This document shows positions 17,332 through 25,626 of a DNA stretch of 64,000 nt, one piece after another; position 1 is the first letter of the stretch, and each line of letters starts with the position of its first letter. Location of the stretch: assembly GCF_020075545.1 (NCBI RefSeq), contig NZ_JAIQZK010000005.1, positions 186,001-250,000 on the forward strand, in the 5' to 3' direction. Both the position numbers and the translations under genes were made by a program. Under the pieces are notes generated by a model, which had not been told where the DNA came from, searched no databases, and worked only from the letters and a program-made list of their open reading frames with translations. The DNA comes from Nocardioides sp. TRM66260-LWL (GTDB lineage: Bacteria; Actinomycetota; Actinomycetes; Propionibacteriales; Nocardioidaceae).

Positions 17332-17354
17332 TCGAACGCGTGTTCGCATAGAAT
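17332..17354 (+). promoter_or_regulatory. LexA (SOS) box with -10 element, leaderless start
   Basis: TCGAACGCGTGTTCGC at 17332-17347 fits the actinobacterial SOS box (CGAAC-N4-GTTCG). It is followed at 17349-17354 by TAGAAT, a good -10 hexamer. The ATG of the DUF222 gene at 17361 lies about 6 nt after the -10, so transcription probably begins at or beside the start codon. LexA bound here would cover the promoter spacer. Confidence 0.8.
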
Positions 17355-17360
17355 CTGAGC

Positions 17361-18677
17361 ATGCCCTCTCGGACCCCTCGGCTGCTGCGCGACAGCGACG
17401 CCCTACGCGCCGCGATGGCTGCGCGGGCTGCTGCCGAGCAAGCGGAGCGAGACGTCTTCATCGCCGCCGCGGACTGGGCCATCGCCCACGTCGCGGGCAC
17501 TGGTGACGTGGCGGGCTATGTCATCGACACCGGGATGATGCTCCCGCTTGCCGGCCCCGGCGCGCCGGAGGTGCAGGAGCACGCGGTCACCGAGTTCATC
17601 ACCGCGCTCGGCATGACCCAGCAGGCCGGCTCGTTCTACGTCGGCCACGCCCTCGAGGCGTGCGTGCGGCTCCCGCGAGTCTGGTCCCGCCTGGTGAAGG
17701 GCGAGCTCACGGTCTGGCAGGTCCGCCGGATCACCGAGGACACCATCCCCCTCTCCGCCGAGGCAGCCGACCTCGTGGACGCCCGGATCGCCGCGTACGC
17801 CCACCAGGTCTCCCGCACCCAGATCTCGAACATCTGCCGGGTCGCGCAGGAGCACGCCGACCCCGGTGACGCGGTCCTGCGGAAGGCCCGCGAAGCAGAG
17901 CACCGCTGCTTCGAGGTGTGGATGGGTCAAGCCGGCTTCGACGGCACCATCGACATCTCAGGCCGCCTCGACCAGCCCGACGCCGCCGACCTCGAACGCG
18001 CCATCGCAGCGCTCGCCGAGCAGCTCAAGAAGGCCGGCTCCGAGGAGACGCTGAACGTCCGGCGTGCCAAGGCCGCCGGGATGCTCGCCCGTGGCGAGCA
18101 GGCGCTTCCGCTCGAGACCGGCGGAGGATCGGAGGGTGCTGCTGCTTCCGCGACGCAGCCCCGGTCGCGGCACCTGACCCTCTACGTGCACCTGTCGGTG
18201 GACGCGGTCACCGGTGCGCTGGGCGACGTGGCCCGTTCCGAGGCGTCCCGGTCGCCCCTCGGCATCGACGTCATCAAGGCCTGGTGCCAGACCGTCGGCA
18301 CCAGCGTCACCGTTCGTCCGATCCTCGACCTGGCCGCGGAGCGCTACAGCGACGCCTACGAGGTGCCCGAGCTCATGCGCGAGCAGATCATCCTCAGGGA
18401 CCACACCTGCGTCTTCCCCTACTGCCGCAGACCAGCACGGTCCTGCGACGCCGACCACATCGACCCCTGGGAGTCGGGCGGCTCCACCAGCTCGTCGAAT
18501 CTCGCGCCCCTGTGCCGCAAGCACCACCGCCACAAGACCCACGACGGCTGGCGCTACAAGCCCGCTGGACCCGACCAACCCGGCGTCTACCTCTGGCAGT
18601 CACCGAACGGCGTCCGATTCCGACGCGACCGCCACGGCACCACCCTCCTCGACCCACCCCAGCCCGACGGCGGCTGA
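17361..18677 (+). CDS. DUF222 / 13E12-repeat-family HNH endonuclease
   Basis: 438 residues. The N-terminal about 320 residues are the helical DUF222 region. The C-terminal HNH domain has DADHIDPWESGGSTSSSN (from 363) and CRKHHRHKT (from 385), giving the His-Asn-His metal site, plus CxxxxxxC pairs (C355, C362, C385) for zinc. Members occur in many copies in actinobacterial genomes. The SOS box at the promoter indicates DNA-damage induction, as reported for mycobacterial 13E12 genes. The biological target is unknown. Confidence 0.9.
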   Translation: MPSRTPRLLRDSDALRAAMAARAAAEQAERDVFIAAADWAIAHVAGTGDVAGYVIDTGMMLPLAGPGAPEVQEHAVTEFITALGMTQQAGSFYVGHALEACVRLPRVWSRLVKGELTVWQVRRITEDTIPLSAEAADLVDARIAAYAHQVSRTQISNICRVAQEHADPGDAVLRKAREAEHRCFEVWMGQAGFDGTIDISGRLDQPDAADLERAIAALAEQLKKAGSEETLNVRRAKAAGMLARGEQALPLETGGGSEGAAASATQPRSRHLTLYVHLSVDAVTGALGDVARSEASRSPLGIDVIKAWCQTVGTSVTVRPILDLAAERYSDAYEVPELMREQIILRDHTCVFPYCRRPARSCDADHIDPWESGGSTSSSNLAPLCRKHHRHKTHDGWRYKPAGPDQPGVYLWQSPNGVRFRRDRHGTTLLDPPQPDGG

Positions 18678-18760
18678 GCCCCACCGCTACGCGCAACCCC
18701 ACAGCCCGACATCACCCGGTGATCGGGCTGCCGGCGCGCGCCGTCTACGGCAAGCCCCGC

Positions 18761-19441
18761 CTACAGCAGCCGCCGCACCCCGGGCTCGCTGGGGAGATCG
18801 GCGATCTGGTCGGCGGGCCGACCGTCGAGCGCCCGGGCGCGGACGCCGCGCCGGCCGAGCGGCAGCACCGTGCGTCCGGACGAGGCCTCGAGCTCGAGGG
18901 CGAGAGCGGCATAGAGGCTCAGCGCGGCGAGGACGACACCAATCCAGCCGGCCACCTCGAGCCAGGCATGGCTCTGCCGCACCTGCGCGATCCCGGTGAC
19001 GGCGAACCGCACGGCGCTGGTCGCGACCACGGCCGCCGGGACGATGGCCGCGCGGGCAGCGGCGGCCGGCACCAGGAGGCAGGCACCGGCACCGAGCAGC
19101 AGCACCCCGGAGCCGGGGCTGAGCGCACCGGGCGGCGAGGAGAGCGTCACCAGGCACACCCCGGCCCAGGTGCCGCTGAGGACGCCCATGCCGGTGGCGG
19201 CGACGGGATCGCGCACCAGGAAGCCGAACGTCGCGGCCAGCAGCTGAAGCGGCACGGTCAGCACGAGCACGCCGAGGGCGACCGCGTGACCCTGGGAGGC
19301 GTCGACCCAGCCGAGCTGCACGGCCGCGAACCCGAGCGTGGCGACGCCGAGCGCCAGGAAGCCCAGCGGCAACGGGGTCGCGACGGGCCGGAGCACCACC
19401 CGGGTCGGCAGCGGGTGGTCGAGGTCGGAGGACGTGCTCAC
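18761..19441 (-). CDS. Six-TM membrane protein, GPR1/FUN34/YaaH (acetate transporter)-like
   Basis: 226 residues from GTG 19441, overlapping the previous stop by GTGA. Six hydrophobic segments at about 25-45, 52-75, 83-100, 111-128, 131-150 and 162-184 fit the AceTr/SatP topology. TPLPLGFLALG near the N-terminus resembles the family NPAPLGL signature, and LLAATFGFLVRDPVAATGMG resembles the second conserved block. The match is by eye and diverged, so another six-TM family is possible. Last gene of the oxidoreductase operon; it may import or export a small carboxylate handled by that enzyme. Confidence 0.6.
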   Translation of the reverse strand: MSTSSDLDHPLPTRVVLRPVATPLPLGFLALGVATLGFAAVQLGWVDASQGHAVALGVLVLTVPLQLLAATFGFLVRDPVAATGMGVLSGTWAGVCLVTLSSPPGALSPGSGVLLLGAGACLLVPAAAARAAIVPAAVVATSAVRFAVTGIAQVRQSHAWLEVAGWIGVVLAALSLYAALALELEASSGRTVLPLGRRGVRARALDGRPADQIADLPSEPGVRRLL

Positions 19442-20010
19442 GATCCCGCCCCGGCCACGACGATCTGCGCGGACGTCTCCTTCACCTGGGCGTTCGTCCA
19501 CCGCAGCTGCCGCAGCGTCTGCGGATGGCACTCCTGGACGAGCGCCAGCAGCGCGTCGTCGCGCAGCGCCTGCGCCGCCTGGGCCAGCACCTCCCAGTCC
19601 AGCGACGCCCCGGCCGCGCACAGGTGCGCGGCCCGCAGGTCGTCGAGCAGCAGCACGGACGCGGCATGGCGCCGTCCGACCAGCTGCGCGGCGCGCTCGG
19701 CGAGCCGATCTCGCACCGATGAATCCTCCGCCGGACCCTCCGGATCCAGATCGCGGCCCCAGGCCCCGGCGGCCTCCGCGACCAGCGGGACGTGCCGGCG
19801 CGACCACGCCGCGACGTCCCGCGCCACGTGGAACACCTCGTGGTCGTTGGGGTGACGGTGACGCAGATCGTCCAGCGCCCTGATCAGGGCACACTCCGCC
19901 GCGTGCACCCGCTCGAGCGCGAGCCCTATCTGCTCGGCATGGCGGTTGCGCAGCACGGCGGCGACACCACTCAACCGACGAGGACCGCTGGGCCCGCCGA
20001 GCCCGCTCAC
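19438..20010 (-). CDS. All-helical protein encoded with a molybdenum oxidoreductase
   Basis: 190 residues from GTG 20010, overlapping the oxidoreductase stop (GTGA). Predicted almost wholly helical with E39, H52, H57, E58 and H61 clustered around HRHPNDHEVFHVARD and later H115, H129, H162. A four-helix bundle with possible metal ligands fits, but no ferritin motif is certain. No family recognised. Its fixed position between the enzyme and the membrane protein suggests a chaperone or electron-transfer subunit. Confidence 0.7.
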   Translation of the reverse strand: MSGLGGPSGPRRLSGVAAVLRNRHAEQIGLALERVHAAECALIRALDDLRHRHPNDHEVFHVARDVAAWSRRHVPLVAEAAGAWGRDLDPEGPAEDSSVRDRLAERAAQLVGRRHAASVLLLDDLRAAHLCAAGASLDWEVLAQAAQALRDDALLALVQECHPQTLRQLRWTNAQVKETSAQIVVAGAGS

Positions 20011-22487
20011 CGCTCGTCCCCCGCCACGATCCGCTCGTCGCACAGCGCCGGCGGTCCGCCGCGGGTCGCAGCCACCGGGCGCGCGCCCGGGTCGCCGGCC
20101 GGACGCGACGCCGTCGTCGTCGGCGCGGGCGCCGCCAGGCCGTCGGAGGCCGCGACTCGATCCGCGCGCGCGGCGCCCGCCTTGAAGAGCGGCTGCTTGG
20201 AGGCGGGGTCCCAGCCGGTGAGCGTCAGCTCGTTGGCCGCGCGCCCGCCGTCGCCGTCGGGGGCGTCGCCGGTGGTGTCCCAGTAGCCGTAGTGGAACGG
20301 CACGAAGAGGGCGCCGGGCCGGATCCCGCCGACCCGCAGACGAGCGAGGACCGAGCCGCGCGGCGTCGCGACGCGAAGAAGGTCGCCCTCGGCCCAGCCC
20401 TCGGCTCGGGCGTCGTCGGCCGACGCCTCGACCCACACCTCGGGTGCGGCGGCCTGCAGCTGCGGGGCGCGGGCCGTCTTGGTGCGGGTGTGGAACTGGT
20501 ACAGCGTCCGGCCGGTGATCAGGTCGTACGGATGCTCCGTCGTGGTGGGCTCGTGCGACGGCAGGTGCTCGCACGCCTTGAGCACCGCGCGGCCGTCCGG
20601 GTTCAGCGCCCGGTACTCGGTGGGCTCGACGGGTGCGCCGGTGACCAGGTCGCGTCCGTAGCCCTCGCAGTCGTCGGCACGCGAGCGGAAGTCGCCGTCG
20701 ACGTAGAGCCGCTCGGTGCCCTCGGGACGCTCGTCGGTGCACGGCCACGGGATGCCGCTGCCACCGCGCAGCCGCTCGTAGGTGAGGCCGGTGTAGTCGC
20801 ACTGCCGGCCGCGCGAGCACTCCTTCCAGGCCTCGAACGCCTCCTCGGGCGACGTCCAGCCGAGGAGCGGCGCGCCGTCACGGTCGCGCAGGTCCAGGCG
20901 CCGCGCCAGGTCGAGCAGGATCTCGAGGTCGGGGCGCGCCTCGCCGGGAGGGTCGACGGCCTGCTCGGAGAGGTGCACGGTGCGGTCGGCGTTGGTGAAG
21001 GTGCCGGTCTTCTCCGCCCAGGTCGCCGCCGGCAGCACCACGTCGGCGAGCGTCGCGGTCTCGGTGAGGAAGAGGTCCTGGACCACGAGGAACAGCCGAT
21101 CCTGGCCGAGCAGCGCCCGCATCCGCGCGAGCTCGGGCATCGAGACCGCCGGGTTCGTGCCGCTGACGTGCAGGAACCGGATCGACCCGTCCTCCACGTA
21201 TCGCATGATCTGCATGGCGTGCGTGGGAGCCGAGTGGTGCGGGATCCGCGAGGTCTCGACGTTCCACAGCCGCGCCAGCTCCTCGACGTGGGCGTCGTTC
21301 GCCCAGTTGCGGAAGCCCGGCAGGTCGCCGTTCGCGCCGCATTCGCGGGTGTTCTGCGCGGTGGGCTGCCCGTTCATCTGCAGCACGCCGCAGCCGGGAC
21401 GACCGAGCATGCCGCGCAGCAGGTGCACGTTGTTGACCTGCACGGCGGCCGCCGTCGCCTGGTGCGACTGGTAGAAGCCCTGCAGCACGGTCGACACGAG
21501 CCGCTCGGCGTCGCCGATGATCCGGGCGGCACGGCGCAGGTCGTCCACCGGCACGTCGCACACCTCGGCGACCCGCTCCGGCGGGCACGCCGCCACCGTG
21601 CGCGCGAGCTCGTCGAACCCGACGGTGTGGGCGTCGAGGTAGGCGCGGTCGACGCGATCGTGCGCGATGAGCTCGTGCAGAAGACCGTTCATCAGCATGA
21701 CGTTGGTGCCCGGCCGCGGTGCCAGGTGCACGGCCGCGCGCTCGGCCACCGGCGTGCGGCGCGGGTCGACGCAGACGATCGCCGGCGGCTGCGGCCCGTC
21801 GAGCCGGTCGAGCATCCGCGTCCAGAGCACCGACTGGGTCTCGGCGACGTTGTGGCCGTAGAGGCAGATCACGTCGGCGTGGTCGACGTCGGCGTACGAG
21901 CCGGGCTGTCCGTCGCAGCCGAACGACTCCTTGAGCGCCGCCGCCGCCGTCGCCGTGCACAGACGCGTGTTGCCGTCGAGGTGCGGGGTGCCGATGCCGC
22001 CGCGGGCGAGCACCGCGAGCGTGTAGTACTCCTCCAGGAAGAGCTGCCCCGTGGTGTGGAACCCGATGGACGAGGGCCCGCGCTCCTCGATCAGCTCGCG
22101 GGCCCGCCCGGCGACGGCGGCCATCGCCGTCTCCCAGTCGGTCTCCACCAGCCGCCCGTCACGACGGATCAGCGGCCGGGTCAGGCGGTCGGGCGAGCCG
22201 TTGGCCTGCCAGCCGAACAGGTCCTTGGGGCCGAGCCGACCGTGGTTGACCCGATCCACCGCCCGGCCACGCACGCCGACGATCCGACCTGCGCGCACCG
22301 CCACGTCCATCGCGTCGCCGTTGGAGTGCAGCAGCGACGCCGCCTGCACCCACCGCTCCACGTCGTCCTCGGCGACGCCCGCCGCCAGGTGCTGGTCGAC
22401 CCGCACCGGCCACGGCTCTCCCGCCCCGTAGGGCGTCCGAGTGCCCCACGGCTCGGCGATCCGATCGATCTGCGTCCGCTGCTCCAT
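20007..22487 (-). CDS. Molybdopterin oxidoreductase of the nitrate-reductase/formate-dehydrogenase type, lacking Fe-S ligands
   Basis: 826 residues from ATG 22487, which follows GGAGGTGGGC. Overall length and blocks match the DMSO-reductase superfamily: GRIVGVRGRAVDRVNHGRL, Mo-ligand region GNTRLCTATA (Cys177 probable ligand), LYGHNVAETQSVLW, TECGANGDLPGF-like ECGANGDLPG, LPAATWAEKTGTFTNADRTVH and the C-terminal molydopterin dinucleotide domain RTLYQFHTRT. The N-terminal [4Fe-4S] site is altered: the usual Cys positions read Ser51, His54, Asp58 and Gly86. First gene of a three-gene operon. Substrate unknown; annotation as nitrate reductase or formate dehydrogenase would be unsafe. Confidence 0.88.
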   Translation of the reverse strand: MEQRTQIDRIAEPWGTRTPYGAGEPWPVRVDQHLAAGVAEDDVERWVQAASLLHSNGDAMDVAVRAGRIVGVRGRAVDRVNHGRLGPKDLFGWQANGSPDRLTRPLIRRDGRLVETDWETAMAAVAGRARELIEERGPSSIGFHTTGQLFLEEYYTLAVLARGGIGTPHLDGNTRLCTATAAAALKESFGCDGQPGSYADVDHADVICLYGHNVAETQSVLWTRMLDRLDGPQPPAIVCVDPRRTPVAERAAVHLAPRPGTNVMLMNGLLHELIAHDRVDRAYLDAHTVGFDELARTVAACPPERVAEVCDVPVDDLRRAARIIGDAERLVSTVLQGFYQSHQATAAAVQVNNVHLLRGMLGRPGCGVLQMNGQPTAQNTRECGANGDLPGFRNWANDAHVEELARLWNVETSRIPHHSAPTHAMQIMRYVEDGSIRFLHVSGTNPAVSMPELARMRALLGQDRLFLVVQDLFLTETATLADVVLPAATWAEKTGTFTNADRTVHLSEQAVDPPGEARPDLEILLDLARRLDLRDRDGAPLLGWTSPEEAFEAWKECSRGRQCDYTGLTYERLRGGSGIPWPCTDERPEGTERLYVDGDFRSRADDCEGYGRDLVTGAPVEPTEYRALNPDGRAVLKACEHLPSHEPTTTEHPYDLITGRTLYQFHTRTKTARAPQLQAAAPEVWVEASADDARAEGWAEGDLLRVATPRGSVLARLRVGGIRPGALFVPFHYGYWDTTGDAPDGDGGRAANELTLTGWDPASKQPLFKAGAARADRVAASDGLAAPAPTTTASRPAGDPGARPVAATRGGPPALCDERIVAGDER

Positions 22488-22733
22488 GCGCCCACCTCCG
22501 CTGTCGTGGCGTGAGGCGGTATCCGTCCGGAGGACGCGCCATGCGCGGACTGCGGCCGCCGTTCGGGTGGACGCCGGCCCTGCGGCGGACCGACCGCCGG
22601 CCGTTCCGTGACGCGCACGGCACTCCGGGGCGCCGCGGGAGGTGCCGGCCGCGTCACGGAGTGCAGGATTCCCCGGATATCCGGGGAATCCTGCACTGCA
22701 CCGCCGCGCCGAACCCGACCCGGAAAAGCAACA
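22488..22733. other. Intergenic region with nested inverted repeats and a 38-bp palindrome
   Basis: Promoter/leader of the oxidoreductase operon on the left. TCCGTGACGCG near 22606-22616 is complementary to CGCGTCACGGA at 22650-22660. Immediately after lies a perfect, loopless 38-bp palindrome at 22660-22697 whose centre is CCCCGGATATCCGGGG. No ORF is credible here. Confidence 0.7.
22660..22697. repeat. 38-bp perfect palindrome
   Basis: Left half AGTGCAGGATTCCCCGGAT (22660-22678) is exactly complementary to the right half (22679-22697) with no loop. It lies downstream of tRNA-Leu and upstream of the oxidoreductase operon. A dyad this long with no spacer is atypical for a terminator and suits a dimeric protein site, a cruciform or a mobile-element end. 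Confidence 0.85.
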
Positions 22734-22761
22734 GGCCCACCTGCATGACTGCAGGTGGGCC
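22734..22761 (-). terminator. Intrinsic terminator of tRNA-Leu
   Basis: A 12-bp stem (GGCCCACCTGCA on the minus strand side, arms 22734-22745 and 22750-22761, loop of 4) is followed on the minus strand by a T-rich run at 22733-22721. It lies 4 nt after the tRNA 3' end. Confidence 0.85.
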
Positions 22762-22765
22762 GCTG

Positions 22766-22849
22766 TGCGCGAGGGGGGAGTTGAACCCCCACGCCCTTTC
22801 GGGCACACGGACCTGAACCGTGCGCGTCTGCCTATTCCGCCACTCGCGC
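22766..22849 (-). tRNA. tRNA-Leu (anticodon CAG)
   Basis: 84-nt class II tRNA. The acceptor GCGCGAG pairs with CTCGCGC, the T arm GGGGGTTCAACTCCCCC is intact, and the anticodon loop reads TTCAGGT. A long variable arm (GTGCCCGAAAGGGCGT) marks Leu. The 3' CCA is not encoded. A leucine tRNA at this place next to fhaA also occurs in mycobacteria. Confidence 0.95.
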
Positions 22850-23026
22850 GAGTGCTGGGCGAGGTTATCCCAGCCGCGACGACATCCCCAAACCACGGCC
22901 CCCACCCGGGATGAGTCGTCCGGAACCGACGGCCCGTTACGATCGGGCTCGATCCGGCGTCGGCCGGGTCCTCGGCCTGCCCGCCGCACGCCGGCAAGCA
23001 CGGTCGTGGAGTCGAGAGGAGGCCCG

Positions 23027-23749
23027 GTGAGCGGACTGCAGCGGTTCGAGCAGCGCCTGGAGTCCCTCATCAACGGAGCCTTCGCGCGCGCCTTCCGCTC
23101 CGCCGTGCAGCCGGTCGAGATCGCCGCGGCGCTGCAGCGCGAGTGCGACAACAACGCGCAGATCCTCTCCCGCTCGCGCCGCCTGGTGCCCAACGCGTTC
23201 CACGTGGAGCTGAGCCCGAGCGACCTCGAGCGCCTCGCGCCCTACGACTCCGCGCTCGCCGCCGAGCTCACGAAGCAGGTCGAGGAGCACGCGACGACGC
23301 AGGGCTACGCGTTCCCGGGCCCCATCCAGATCGAGTTCGAGCGGGCGGACGACCTCGCGACGGGCCTGTTCCGCATCCGCAGCCAGGCGCAGGCGCGGGT
23401 CACGGGCACGGCCACCGACACCCAGATCCGCCGGGCGCGGGCGTTCCTCGACATCAACGGCACGCAGCACCCGCTGCACCCGCCGGGCGTGGTGGTCGGA
23501 CGCGGCACCGACGCCGACATCCGCATCAACGACCCCGGCGTCAGCCGCCGGCACGCGCAGATCGCCGTCTCCTACCGCGGCCAGCACCAGGAGCAGGTGA
23601 GCGTCGAGGTCGTCGACCTCGGCTCCACCAACGGCGTGCTGGTCGACGGGCAGAAGCGGGCGCGCTCGATCGCCGACGACGGCACCGAGGTGCGCGTCGG
23701 CAACACGACCATGACCGTCCGCGTCATCGAGGAGCGGGCCGATGTCTGA
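23027..23749 (+). CDS. fhaA: FHA-domain protein FhaA (DUF3662 + FHA)
   Basis: 240 residues; GTG 23027 preceded by GAGAGGAGG. Residues 1-115 are the DUF3662 domain (GLQRFEQRLESLINGAFARA), then a linker and an FHA domain with GRGTDADIRI, SRRHAQI and DLGSTNGVLVDG, which binds phosphothreonine. Known homologues bind phosphorylated MviN/CwlM and PknB substrates to control peptidoglycan precursor flipping. First gene of the seven-gene cell-wall signalling operon; overlaps fhaB by 8 bp. Confidence 0.93.
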   Translation: MSGLQRFEQRLESLINGAFARAFRSAVQPVEIAAALQRECDNNAQILSRSRRLVPNAFHVELSPSDLERLAPYDSALAAELTKQVEEHATTQGYAFPGPIQIEFERADDLATGLFRIRSQAQARVTGTATDTQIRRARAFLDINGTQHPLHPPGVVVGRGTDADIRINDPGVSRRHAQIAVSYRGQHQEQVSVEVVDLGSTNGVLVDGQKRARSIADDGTEVRVGNTTMTVRVIEERADV

Positions 23750-24221
23750 GCTGACCCTCTTCCTGATCCGCATCGCCTACCTGGCGATCCTGTGGATCTT
23801 CGTGCTCTCGGCCATCTCGGTCATCCGCTCCGACATGTTCGGCGCGCGCGTGCCCGAGGCCGCCCGCACCGCACCGCCCCGCAAGGAGCGGAAGGAGCGC
23901 AAGGCCAAGCCGCCGGCCAAGCGCCGCGGCTCCCCCACGCACGTCATCGTCGTCGACGGCTCGAACGCCGGCGAGCGCGCCGAGCTCGGCGAGACGCCGG
24001 TGCTGATCGGACGCGGGTCCGACGCCGCGATCCGCCTCGACGACGACTACGCCTCCACCCGGCACGCGCGCATCGCCGCGTCCGGCGACCAGTGGTTCGT
24101 CGAGGACCTCGGCTCCACCAACGGCACCTACATCGGCAGCGTCCGCATCACGCAGCCGACCACCGTCACCGTCGGCACGCAGGTGCGCATCGGCAAGACG
24201 ATCATCGAGGTGCGCAAGTGA
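23742..24221 (+). CDS. fhaB: FHA-domain protein FhaB (FipA)
   Basis: 159 residues from ATG 23742. One N-terminal membrane segment at 5-28, a Lys/Pro-rich linker (RKERKERKAKPPAKRR) and a C-terminal FHA domain with LIGRGSDAAIRL, STRHARI and DLGSTNGTYIG. Homologues are phosphorylated by PknA/PknB and bridge FtsZ and FtsQ in mycobacterial division. Lies 13 bp before pstP. Confidence 0.92.
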   Translation: MSELTLFLIRIAYLAILWIFVLSAISVIRSDMFGARVPEAARTAPPRKERKERKAKPPAKRRGSPTHVIVVDGSNAGERAELGETPVLIGRGSDAAIRLDDDYASTRHARIAASGDQWFVEDLGSTNGTYIGSVRITQPTTVTVGTQVRIGKTIIEVRK

Positions 24222-24234
24222 GGAGGGCCGGCTG

Positions 24235-25626
24235 ATGTACCGGCTGCTCTACTCGGCGCTCTCGGACGTCGGGCGGGTCCGCAAGGACAACCAGGACTCC
24301 GGCTACGCGGGGCCCTGGGTGCTCGCGGTGTGCGACGGCGTCGGCGGCGCCGCCCGCGGCGACATCGCCAGCGCCACCGCGATCAGCCAGCTGCGGCGGC
24401 TCGACGTGCCGGCCCCGACCCCGGCGGGCTCGCGGCTCGGCGACACCGGCGTCGACCTCGCGAACGCACCGTCCACCGGCGCGACCGACCCCGAGACCGG
24501 CACCGTCGAGCTGCTCGGCGAGGTCTCCGGCGCCCTGCACCGCGCGCACGACCGCATCGCCGACCTCGTCGACGAGGACCCCGCCCTCATGGGCACCTCC
24601 ACCTGCGCCACGCTCGCCCGCTTCGACGGCCACCGCATCGCGCTCGGCCACGTCGGCGACTCCCGCGCCTACCTGCTGCGCGACGGCGTGCTGCGCCAGC
24701 TCACCAAGGACCACACCTTCGTCCAGAGCCTCATCGACGAGGGCCGCATCAGCGAGGCCGAGGCCCGGGTGCACCCGCACCGCAACGTCATCCTGCGTGC
24801 GCTCGACGGCCAGACCGAGCTCGAGCCCGACCTCTTCGTCGTCGACCTCGCGGCCGGCGACCGCCTGCTGCTGTGCTCCGACGGCGCCTGCGGCGTGCTC
24901 GAGGACGACGTCATCGCCGCCCTGCTCGGCGACGGGACGCCCGACTTCGCCGCCGTCGAGCTGGTGCGCGCCAGCCTCGAGGCCGGCTCCACCGACAACG
25001 TCACCTGCGTGGTGGCCGAGGTGCTCGACGACGCCGGCGCGCAGGCGCACGCCGACGAGCTCGCCGAGCTCCAGCCGCTGCTCGTCGGCTCCGCGTCCGA
25101 GCTGCGCCGACGCATGCCGCGCGGGCTGCTCTCCACCCGGCGTCACCGCACCCCCGACGGCGACGGCGGCGAGGGGACGACCAGCTCCGCCGGCGCCGTG
25201 GGCGTCGCCGACCTGCCCGACCACGCCATCACCGCCGACCCGCCCGACCCCGAGGCCGTGCGGTACGCGCCCCGCGCGCCCGAGCGGCTGCGGTGGCTGC
25301 GTGCCCCGCTCATCGGGCTGGTCGTGCTCGGCGTCGTCTGGCTGATCGGCGCGGCGGCGTGGTCGTGGAGCCAGCGGCAGTACTACATCGGCGAGCAGGA
25401 CGGCGTGGTCGTCATCTTCCGCGGCGTCAACGCCGACGTCCCCGGCCTGAGCCTCTCCACGCCGTACGAGCGCAGCGACCTGCCGCTCAGCGAGCTGTGC
25501 ACCTACGACGCCGACCGCGTGCGCGCCACCTTCGGCACCAGCGGCCTCGACGAGGCGCGCCAGGCCATCGCCAACCTGGGCACCCAGGTGGCCTCGGCCC
25601 GCGACTGCGGAGGGGACGCCCCGTGA
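24235..25626 (+). CDS. pstP: PP2C-family Ser/Thr protein phosphatase
   Basis: 463 residues. PP2C catalytic domain 1-240 with RKDNQDSG, VCDGVGGAARGD, GHVGDSRAYLL, SDGACGVLEDD and STDNVTCVV holding the Asp residues for the two Mn/Mg ions. A linker leads to one membrane segment near 355-377 and a short external C-terminal domain, so the catalytic part is cytoplasmic. Counteracts PknA and PknB encoded downstream. Couples to rodA by GTGA. Confidence 0.94.
   Translation: MYRLLYSALSDVGRVRKDNQDSGYAGPWVLAVCDGVGGAARGDIASATAISQLRRLDVPAPTPAGSRLGDTGVDLANAPSTGATDPETGTVELLGEVSGALHRAHDRIADLVDEDPALMGTSTCATLARFDGHRIALGHVGDSRAYLLRDGVLRQLTKDHTFVQSLIDEGRISEAEARVHPHRNVILRALDGQTELEPDLFVVDLAAGDRLLLCSDGACGVLEDDVIAALLGDGTPDFAAVELVRASLEAGSTDNVTCVVAEVLDDAGAQAHADELAELQPLLVGSASELRRRMPRGLLSTRRHRTPDGDGGEGTTSSAGAVGVADLPDHAITADPPDPEAVRYAPRAPERLRWLRAPLIGLVVLGVVWLIGAAAWSWSQRQYYIGEQDGVVVIFRGVNADVPGLSLSTPYERSDLPLSELCTYDADRVRATFGTSGLDEARQAIANLGTQVASARDCGGDAP

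Noticed and set aside
20007..22487. Calling the oxidoreductase nitrate reductase or formate dehydrogenase.
   Set aside because: Fe-S ligands are missing and no nitrite, NADH or FdhE/FdhD partner lies beside it; the substrate cannot be read from sequence.
22488..22659. Possible Moco riboswitch ahead of the molybdenum operon.
   Set aside because: Inverted repeats are present but I cannot recognise the conserved Moco-RNA core; a covariance-model search would decide.
22766..22849. tRNA-Leu as an integration site of a mobile element.
   Set aside because: No integrase, no duplicate of the tRNA 3' end and a conserved neighbourhood; only the nearby palindrome is odd.
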